Of a stretch of 11,535 nt of DNA, positions 6,479 through 11,535 are shown one piece after another. The notes beneath the pieces were generated by a model. It saw nothing but the letters and a program-made list of their open reading frames with translations, was not told where the DNA came from and did not search any database. The position numbers and the translations under genes were made by a program. Position 1 is the first letter of the stretch. Each line of letters starts with the position of its first letter. The DNA is from JAKSPM01 sp964450645 (GTDB lineage Bacteria; Bacillota; Clostridia; Oscillospirales; Oscillospiraceae), in assembly GCA_964450645.1 (NCBI GenBank), contig CAYVEB010000039.1, positions 1 to 11,535 on the forward strand, written 5' to 3'.

Positions 6479-6555
6479 AGAGCCTTGCAGAGTCCGCGCC
6501 GGCAGGCGCGAAGGCGTTTCGATCATTTTTCGCGGCGGCAGCTCCGCGCGAATCA

Positions 6556-6605
6556 CCGCCGCAAAAGCGGCGGCCCAGCTCCGCACACCCGCTGCGGCGG
6601 GTGTG
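6556..6605 (+). other. Pair of strong adjacent hairpins, possible structured RNA
   Basis: CCGCCGC (6556-6562) pairs with GCGGCGG (6567-6573) across AAAA. CACACCCGC (6584-6592) pairs with GCGGGTGTG (6597-6605) across TGCG. On the plus strand the second loop is C(UGCG)G, a member of the UNCG tetraloop family, which favours a plus-strand RNA. No flanking gene is transcribed in that direction. Confidence 0.4.
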
Positions 6606-6662
6606 TACGTCAAAAAATACTTTACAGGTCGCAAACGTGCGCGTCAGTTGTTCTTACCCAAC

Positions 6663-6690
6663 AGCAAACCCGGCAAAGCGGGTTGCTTTT
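6663..6690 (+). terminator. Possible plus-strand intrinsic terminator
   Basis: AGCAAACCCG (6663-6672) pairs with CGGGTTGCT (6679-6687) with one bulged A and a 6-nt loop, and is followed by a short T run (TTTT to 6690). The orientation fits a rightward transcript, although no rightward gene precedes it. It may end a small RNA starting upstream, or block antisense transcription. Confidence 0.4.
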
Positions 6691-6702
6691 GAAGGCGGGG
6701 CA

Positions 6703-6749
6703 TCAGGTGCGCTGTCCGGGAAGCGTGGCTTTCCGGCACCCGCGCCTGA
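6703..6749 (+). other. Nested hairpin
   Basis: CCGGGAAGC (6716-6724) pairs with GCTTTCCGG (6728-6736) around GTG. One pair is G-U on the plus strand but A-C on the minus strand, favouring plus-strand folding. An outer stem, TCAGG plus CGC with a TG bulge (6703-6712), pairs with GCGCCTGA (6742-6749). Confidence 0.35.
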
Positions 6750-6791
6750 AGGGGAGCCGCGCCGCCGCGACCTGCAACCCTTTCAAATTGA

Positions 6792-6829
6792 AGCGCAGCG
6801 GGTTCGGTTTAGCGCAGCGGGTTTGGTTT
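6792..6829. repeat. Tandem 19-bp direct repeat
   Basis: AGCGCAGCGGGTTCGGTTT (6792-6810) is followed directly by AGCGCAGCGGGTTTGGTTT (6811-6829), differing at one base. No third copy is seen. It lies about 100 bp past the lplA stop codon. Its role is unknown. Confidence 0.8.
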
Positions 6830-6926
6830 GAAGTTTGCCAAAAATCGTTGTTTTTCGACAAGCCGAAGCAGACGAAGGCTGCCCTTTACGGAATCTGGCG
6901 CAAGAGTGCCTGTTGGCATCATCGTA

Positions 6927-7907
6927 TCAAAGCCCTTGCACATCCAGAAATTGGCAGATCTCTCCGGCGCACTCCGGCGCGGCGGCGGCGATGGAGCGCT
7001 GCAGGGCGTCCAAAGAGAACTGGCAGCCGGACAGGGCGCGCTCGATTCTCGGCGCAAGCGTCCAGTCCATGGCGTCGGAGCAGACGCGCGCGCGGCGGAT
7101 AATCCCGCCCTCGGCCTGCAGCATCAGCTGCAGGTTCCCCCAGGCGAACTGCCCTTCACAGGAAAAGGTGAACGGCGTGCGGCTTCCATAGAGCCATTCC
7201 CAGCTGGCGTTGTGCCGACGCAGCCGCTCGACCTGGGCGGCGTCCAAAAAGTCCTGCCCCAGCGGCGCGGCGGGCAGCCCGTAGACCTCCTCAAACGCGG
7301 TCTGGAGCTGGTCGGCCAGCGCCGGACAGGTGAGACTTGACACATACGCGCGCAGATTGACCACCCGCGCGCGCACCGAATCAACGCCTTTTGCCTCCAG
7401 CTTTGCTCTCGGCGGGCTGAGATAGCGGGACATCCGCGCCATATCCACATCCACCAGCAGCGTTCCGTGGTGAAAGGCCCGGTCCCCGCTGTGATAAAAC
7501 GCGTTGCCGGAGAACTTTCTGCCCTCGGCCTGCACGTCGTTGCGCCCGGAGATCTCCGCCGGGACGCCCAGCGCCCGGCACGCCCGGCAGATCACCGACA
7601 GCTGCCGCGCCGTGTCCTGATCCCCGGCGGGGAGCAGAAAGGTAAAATTCAAATTTCCAAGGTCGTGGAACACCGCGCCCCCGCCGGATAGCCGCCTGGC
7701 AAGGCGGCCGCCCTCCCGCGCGAGCAAGGTGGTGCGGCACTCCTTCCAGGCGTTCTGGTTCCGGCCGATCACAACGGTGTTTTGGTTCTGCCACAGGTAG
7801 AGGATGCAGCACTCCGGCTCCCCGCGCTCCAGCAGATATTGCTCAACCGCCAGATTATAGTGCGGGTCCGTGCTCCGCCCGCGAAACACCTGTAATTTCC
7901 GGATCAT
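6927..7907 (-). CDS. lplA: Lipoate-protein ligase A
   Basis: A 326-residue two-domain lipoate-protein ligase. It activates free lipoate with ATP to lipoyl-AMP and attaches it to the lysine of a lipoyl-accepting protein, here most likely GcvH of the same operon. The catalytic domain shows WQNQNTVVIGRNQN (39-52), RRLSGGGAVFHDLGN (71-85, lipoate-binding loop), GRNDV (121-125), GRKFSGNA with the key Lys131, HHGTLL (146-151) and KGVDSVRARV (173-182). A C-terminal accessory domain (about 195-326) includes the GQFAWGNLQLML stretch. The start at 7907 is chosen because its ATG overlaps the gcvPB stop codon in an ATGA arrangement, implying translational coupling. An in-frame ATG at 8033 would add 42 residues translated from inside gcvPB and unlike any ligase. 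It is the last gene of the gcv operon. Confidence 0.93.
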   Translation of the reverse strand: MIRKLQVFRGRSTDPHYNLAVEQYLLERGEPECCILYLWQNQNTVVIGRNQNAWKECRTTLLAREGGRLARRLSGGGAVFHDLGNLNFTFLLPAGDQDTARQLSVICRACRALGVPAEISGRNDVQAEGRKFSGNAFYHSGDRAFHHGTLLVDVDMARMSRYLSPPRAKLEAKGVDSVRARVVNLRAYVSSLTCPALADQLQTAFEEVYGLPAAPLGQDFLDAAQVERLRRHNASWEWLYGSRTPFTFSCEGQFAWGNLQLMLQAEGGIIRRARVCSDAMDWTLAPRIERALSGCQFSLDALQRSIAAAAPECAGEICQFLDVQGL

Positions 7908-9307
7908 TCGGGCTGCCACCGCAAAACGGGCTTCCTGGAGGCCTGCACTTCGTCCGGCCGGCCAATCGGGGTACGATGCGGCGCTTGGTGCAAAAATTCC
8001 GGATTCTCGTGAGCCAGGGCGTACAGCTTGCAAAATACGTCCGCGGCCCAGTCCAGCGTCTCGCGGCTCTCGGTCTCCGTCGGTTCGAGCATCAGCGCCT
8101 CGTGGACGATCAGGGGGAAATACATCGTGGGCGGGTGCATCCCGTAGTCGATCAGTCCTTTGGCCACGTCCAGCGCCGAGACGCCGGTTTCCTTCTTCAG
8201 CTTGCTCAAATCCAGCACGAATTCGTGCATACAGGGGCGGTCAAAGGCCGCTTCGAAGGTTCCGCGCAGCTTGTGCAGCAGATAGTTGGCGTTCAGCACG
8301 GCGTTTTGCGCGGCGTCGGGCACGCCCTCGCGGCCCAGCGTCATCAGATATGTAAGCGCCTTAACGACGACTAGGAAGTTGCCCGCGAAGCTGCGCACCT
8401 GCAGGCGGTCGCCGCCGTCCATCAAAATGGATTTGGGCAAAAAGTCCTTTAAAAATTCCTTGCAGCCCACCGCGCATGCGCCGGGGCCGCCGCCGCCGTG
8501 GGGCGTGGCGAAGGTCTTGTGCAGATTTAAATGCACGCAGTCAAAGCCCATGTCGCCGGGCCGGACGACGCCCATGATGGCGTTGAGGTTGGCGCCGTCG
8601 TAGTAGCACAGGCCGCCGGCGTCGTGGACAAGGCGGGTGATCTGCAGAATGTTCTCGTCAAAAATGCCCACCGTGTTGGGATTGGTCAGCATCAGACCCG
8701 CCACGTCGTCGCCCAACGCCGCCCGGAGCGCGTCCAGATCGACACAGCCGTTGGCGTCGGAGCGGATATTCACCACTTCGTAGCCGCACATGGCGGCGGT
8801 GGCGGGATTGGTGCCGTGGGCCGAGTCGGGGACGAGGATCTTCGTCCGCCGCTTGTCGCCGCGCGCGTCGTGGTACTGCTTGATCAGCAGCACGCCAGTG
8901 AATTCTCCGTGCGCGCCGGCGGCGGGCTGGAAGGTCATGTCCCGCATCCCGGTGATTTCGCACAGGTAGGCCTTGGCTGTGTCCAGGACCTCCGCGCAGC
9001 CGGCGGTGGTGTGCGCCGGAGCGAGGGGATGGATCCCGGTGAAGCCCGGCAGCGCGGCCATTTCCTCGTCCAGGCGGGGGTTGTATTTCATCGTACACGA
9101 GCCAAGGGGATAGAATCCGCAGTTGACGCCGTGTACCTGGCGGGCCAGCTCCGTGTAGTGCCGCGAGACGTCCGTCTCACTCAGCTCCGGTAGCGCCGGC
9201 GCCCGCTCCCGGCGCAGATTCTCCGGCAGCGCGACCTCCGGGACGTCGCACGGCGGCAGGATTGAAGCGCCGCGCCCGGGTACGCTCTTTTCAAAGATCA
9301 GTCGCAT
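7904..9307 (-). CDS. gcvPB: Glycine dehydrogenase (decarboxylating) subunit 2
   Basis: A 467-residue C-terminal-type half of the glycine cleavage P-protein. With GcvPA it forms the PLP enzyme that decarboxylates glycine and passes the aminomethyl group to the lipoyl arm of GcvH. The PLP Schiff-base lysine is K264 in NLHKTFATPHGGGGPG (261-276). Also visible are YPLGSCTMKYNP (66-77), FQPAAGAHGE (126-135), SAHGTNPA (162-169) and YYDGANLNAI (235-244). The length fits the two-subunit form. The ATG at 9307 overlaps the end of gcvPA by 10 bp and is served by GGAGGAGG (9325-9318) inside gcvPA. Its own stop overlaps the lplA start, so the three genes are translationally coupled. Confidence 0.96.
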   Translation of the reverse strand: MRLIFEKSVPGRGASILPPCDVPEVALPENLRRERAPALPELSETDVSRHYTELARQVHGVNCGFYPLGSCTMKYNPRLDEEMAALPGFTGIHPLAPAHTTAGCAEVLDTAKAYLCEITGMRDMTFQPAAGAHGEFTGVLLIKQYHDARGDKRRTKILVPDSAHGTNPATAAMCGYEVVNIRSDANGCVDLDALRAALGDDVAGLMLTNPNTVGIFDENILQITRLVHDAGGLCYYDGANLNAIMGVVRPGDMGFDCVHLNLHKTFATPHGGGGPGACAVGCKEFLKDFLPKSILMDGGDRLQVRSFAGNFLVVVKALTYLMTLGREGVPDAAQNAVLNANYLLHKLRGTFEAAFDRPCMHEFVLDLSKLKKETGVSALDVAKGLIDYGMHPPTMYFPLIVHEALMLEPTETESRETLDWAADVFCKLYALAHENPEFLHQAPHRTPIGRPDEVQASRKPVLRWQPE

Positions 9308-10620
9308 GGGCTAAGTACCTCCTCCATCACCGCGACAGCCCGATCCAGGGCCTGCTTGGGAACCTTTTCCGTGACGCACCACAAAATTCCGCCCTCCACT
9401 GGCAGGCCGCCCAGAATCCCGGCGTCCTCCAGCGCCTGCAAAACTTGCTCCGCGCGGGGCGTTTCGGTGACAAACTCGTGGAAATAAGGGCCGTCATAAC
9501 GCATTTTGACGCCCGGCAGTTTGCACAGGGCATTGGCAAAATCGTGCGCTTTCGCCATGCACTGGCGCGCCGCCTCGGCCATGCCCTCCGGCCCCATGGT
9601 CGCCATGTAGACCGCGGCGGTCAGGGCGCACAGCGCCTCGTTGGAGCAGATGTTGCTGCCGGCCTTTTCCCGGCGGATGTGCTGTTCGCGGGCCTGGAGG
9701 GAGAGGACGTAGGCGCGGTTCCCCGCCGCGTCCGTCGTCTGGCCGACGATCCGGCCCGGAAGGCGGCGCATATACTTGGCGGTCGTGGTCATAAAGCCCA
9801 GATACGGCCCGCCGTACCCAAGCGGCATTCCCAGCGGCTGTCCCTCGCCCACGGCCACGTCCGCGCCGCAATCGCGCGGGGGTTTGAGGATCGCCGCCGC
9901 GATGGGGTTGACGCCCATGACGTACATGGCGCCATGCTCGTGTACCGCCGCGCCGAGGGACTCCGCGTCCTCCAGCAGGCCGTAGAAATTGGGCTGCTGG
10001 ACGTAGAACGACGCGACGTCGCCCGTCAGCAGTTGCGCCAGCGCGGCCGGATCCGTGCGGCCGCCCTTCGTGGGGACGACCTTCAGCACGTCCCCGGTGC
10101 CGTAGCAATAGGTTTGCATGACGCGGATGGTCTCCGGGTTGGCCGCGCCGGACACCAGTGTCACCCGGCGCTTGCGGTCGCGGCACATGGCGGCGGCCTC
10201 GGCCGCGGCGGTCGCGCCGTCGTAGACCGACGCGTTGGACACGTCCATCCCAGTCAGCTCGCAGATCATGGTCTGATATTCAAAAATCGACTGCAGCACA
10301 CCCTGGCTCATTTCGGCCTGATAGGGGGTGTAGGCCGTGAGAAATTCCTCTTTGGCCGGGATGTAGCGGACGATGCTGGGGATATAGTGGTCATAGGCCC
10401 CGGCGCCGCGCAGAATGGTGGAGAACACGCGGTTTTTCTCCGCGATCCGCGTCATCTCCCGGCGCGTCTCCAGCTCGCTCTTCCCGGCGGGGATGTCCAG
10501 AGGTTTCCGAAGCAGCACTTCCTCCGGCACGTCGCGGTAAAGCTCCAGGTAGCCGCGCAGGCCAAGGATCCGCAGCATCTCCTGGCGCTGGGCAGGCGTG
10601 GAGGGAATGTAGCTGCCCAT
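9298..10620 (-). CDS. gcvPA: Glycine dehydrogenase (decarboxylating) subunit 1
   Basis: A 440-residue N-terminal-type half of the P-protein and partner of GcvPB. It has the PLP-transferase fold but lacks the Schiff-base lysine, as usual for this subunit. Family landmarks include YTPYQAEMSQG (97-107), SVYDGATAAAEA (131-142), FYVQQPNFYGLLED (205-218), GQPLGMPLGYGGPYLGF (260-276) and REQHIRREKAGSNICSN (311-327). The ATG at 10620 is preferred: the protein then begins MGSYIPSTP, as in this family, with GAGGAAGA upstream inside the end of gcvH. A possible ATG at 10641 lies within gcvH in another frame. The gcvH stop is only 2 bp upstream of the start. Confidence 0.95.
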   Translation of the reverse strand: MGSYIPSTPAQRQEMLRILGLRGYLELYRDVPEEVLLRKPLDIPAGKSELETRREMTRIAEKNRVFSTILRGAGAYDHYIPSIVRYIPAKEEFLTAYTPYQAEMSQGVLQSIFEYQTMICELTGMDVSNASVYDGATAAAEAAAMCRDRKRRVTLVSGAANPETIRVMQTYCYGTGDVLKVVPTKGGRTDPAALAQLLTGDVASFYVQQPNFYGLLEDAESLGAAVHEHGAMYVMGVNPIAAAILKPPRDCGADVAVGEGQPLGMPLGYGGPYLGFMTTTAKYMRRLPGRIVGQTTDAAGNRAYVLSLQAREQHIRREKAGSNICSNEALCALTAAVYMATMGPEGMAEAARQCMAKAHDFANALCKLPGVKMRYDGPYFHEFVTETPRAEQVLQALEDAGILGGLPVEGGILWCVTEKVPKQALDRAVAVMEEVLSPCD

Positions 10621-10622
10621 AG

Positions 10623-11003
10623 TCAATCTTCCTCGGCGCACAGGGCCTCATAGGCTTGCGCGTCCAGCAGTTCTTCCTGGTCCACTACTTCCTCCACCTG
10701 GATGATCCAGGCGCCGTAGGGGTCGGAATTCAGGTTCTCCGGCTCGTCGAGCAGATCTTCGTTGACGGCGCTGACCACGCCCGAAACCGGGCTTATCAGA
10801 TCCGACACGGCCTTGACCGATTCCACATCGCCAAATGGCTCTCCGGCCTCCACGCGGTCGCCCACCTGGGGTAGGTTGACAAATACCACATCGCCCAGGG
10901 CGTCTTGCGCGTAGTCGGAAATGCCGATCACGTACACGCCGCCGTCTTCCTCTCTGACCCACTCGTGGGAGCGGGAATATTGCAGTTCTTCCGGATAATT
11001 CAT
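10623..11003 (-). CDS. gcvH: Glycine cleavage system H protein
   Basis: A 126-residue lipoyl carrier of normal length. Its lipoyl-lysine is K64 in GDVESVKAVSDL; the swinging arm carries the aminomethyl group between P, T and L proteins. Other family features are the N-terminal YSRSHEWVR (9-17), DYAQDALGDVVFVNLP (30-45) and NSDPYGAWII near residue 92. AGGAGG (11019-11014) lies 10 bp before the ATG. It sits between the SHMT-like gene (24-bp gap) and gcvPA (2-bp gap), so it is plainly part of the operon. LplA at the operon's end probably modifies K64. Confidence 0.96.
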   Translation of the reverse strand: MNYPEELQYSRSHEWVREEDGGVYVIGISDYAQDALGDVVFVNLPQVGDRVEAGEPFGDVESVKAVSDLISPVSGVVSAVNEDLLDEPENLNSDPYGAWIIQVEEVVDQEELLDAQAYEALCAEED

Positions 11004-11027
11004 TTTTATAATACCTCCTGTATTGTT

Positions 11028-11535
11028 TTAAAAGCCGAGCTGTGCGAGGAAGCCCTCCAGAGCTTCTTCCATCTGGCTGTCATTGAAGCAATAGCGCATG
11101 GTGGTGTATCCGGCGCGCAGGCGCGTCACGTCCTCGCCCACGTCCTTTCCGCGCAGGATGCAGTCGGCCATCAGCTCAGAGAGCCTGGCGAATTCCTCCG
11201 GGCCAAAGCCGAAGCGGGTCATTTCGCTCACGCCCAGACGCAGCGCGCCAGAGGCGGTAAAGCCCTCCTCGTCCGGGGTGGCCTGGTAGTTGACGATGAT
11301 GTTGTTCTCCTCCAGCCGCTCGGCCACCTCCGGCCCGGCGCCGTAGCCCACAGACACGATGACCTGGTGAGTCTGGGTATAGCCGATGGCCGGATCGCCC
11401 ATCACGTCCAGGCCCTGGGCCTTGAGGCACTTGGCGAAGTGCTTGGCGTTGCGGATGACGGCGCTCTGATAGGCGTCGCGGAAGGTGTTCATCTCATAGG
11501 CGGCCATCAGCAGACCCAGCTGGGTGCCCAGGTGG
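11028..11535 (-). CDS. glyA: C-terminal part of a serine hydroxymethyltransferase-like protein (runs off window)
   Basis: The last 168 residues of a fold-type I PLP enzyme, open at the right edge. The visible part starts HLGTQLGLLMAAYEM and includes RNAKHFAKCLKAQG, THQVIVSV, NNIIVNYQATP, a SGALRLGVSEMTRFGF segment typical of the C-terminal domain of serine hydroxymethyltransferases, and LMADCI. The catalytic lysine and cofactor pocket lie outside the window, so the name rests on the C-terminal domain and on the neighbours. SHMT makes glycine and methylene-tetrahydrofolate from serine, or the reverse, and so shares both products with the glycine cleavage system. The NYQATPDEEGF segment differs from Escherichia coli GlyA, suggesting a diverged clostridial or archaeal-like subgroup (inference). 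It is the most upstream operon gene visible. Confidence 0.75.
   Translation of the reverse strand, partial: HLGTQLGLLMAAYEMNTFRDAYQSAVIRNAKHFAKCLKAQGLDVMGDPAIGYTQTHQVIVSVGYGAGPEVAERLEENNIIVNYQATPDEEGFTASGALRLGVSEMTRFGFGPEEFARLSELMADCILRGKDVGEDVTRLRAGYTTMRYCFNDSQMEEALEGFLAQLGF

Larger units (their letters stand above)
6412..6926. other. 515-bp intergenic region without a convincing gene
   Basis: This stretch separates the end of lplA from the start of the SLH protein gene, both leftward. The open frames that cross it have no recognisable protein features, and I see no family signature. What it does hold is the leader of the SLH gene with overlapping palindromes (6452-6478), a row of strong hairpins (6556-6573, 6584-6605, 6663-6690, 6703-6749) and a tandem 19-bp repeat (6792-6829). 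I could not identify an intrinsic terminator of the leftward gcv operon in it. Confidence 0.7.

Noticed and set aside
6413..7102. 229-residue open frame on the plus strand across the intergenic region
   Set aside because: It runs through hairpins and repeats and into the antisense of lplA, is very Arg-rich and shows no family signature.
7908..8033. Longer lplA start at 8033
   Set aside because: The 42 extra residues are an out-of-frame reading of gcvPB, and the ATGA overlap at 7907-7904 is a typical coupled start.
11028..11535. Aminomethyltransferase GcvT at the right edge
   Set aside because: The neighbourhood suggested GcvT, but the residues match the C-terminal domain of SHMT-type PLP enzymes rather than the GcvT beta-barrel.

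Overview
The window looks like a piece of chromosome from a GC-rich Bacillota bacterium, most likely class Clostridia and close to the Oscillospiraceae. The evidence is a surface protein with three S-layer homology (SLH) domains, strong GGAGG-type ribosome binding sites, a two-subunit glycine decarboxylase (gcvPA plus gcvPB), and proteins that read like clostridial family members. This assignment is inferred from sequence character only. No rRNA, tRNA, CRISPR array or complete mobile element was seen.

Left edge (1-650). An AT-richer stretch holds the first 21 codons of a leftward gene (possibly NTF2/SnoaL-like). It is followed by a segment of about 120 bp with three direct repeats spaced 19 and 21 bp apart, resembling the ends of IS21-type elements. 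This abuts a fragment of guaA (GMP synthase) that has lost both its beginning and its end. The fragment in turn abuts the stop codon of rsmE with almost no gap.

Block 650-3430. A leftward unit encodes a short-chain dehydrogenase (SDR) and RsmE, a 16S rRNA methyltransferase. It starts at a perfect-consensus sigma-A promoter. A rightward unit starts from a divergent promoter and encodes a HAD phosphatase and a small membrane-anchored protein with a Pro/Glu-rich tail. A bidirectional terminator at 3391-3424 ends this unit and the convergent gene beyond it.

Block 3433-6411. One leftward gene encodes a 992-residue secreted multidomain protein: signal peptide, a caspase-fold-like region with a His/Cys pair, InlB-like modules, a surface module, a Cys/His-rich linker and three SLH domains. 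It is probably a wall-bound cysteine peptidase or a relative of one.

Intergenic 6412-6926. No convincing gene is visible. The stretch holds overlapping palindromes beside a TTGACA box, several strong hairpins (one with a UNCG-type loop and one followed by a T-run), and a tandem 19-bp repeat. A plus-strand structured RNA is possible.

Right block 6927-11535. A tightly packed leftward operon runs SHMT-like glyA (partial) - gcvH - gcvPA - gcvPB - lplA. Together it encodes glycine/serine one-carbon metabolism: the P-protein decarboxylates glycine onto the lipoyl arm of GcvH, LplA attaches lipoate to GcvH, and SHMT interconverts serine and glycine. GcvT and the L-protein are not in the window; gcvT may lie upstream, past the right edge.

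Most of the window is ordinary core metabolism. The places worth a second look are the doubly truncated guaA with its repeat-bearing junction, the SLH-anchored peptidase-like protein with its palindromic upstream region, and the structured intergenic stretch.
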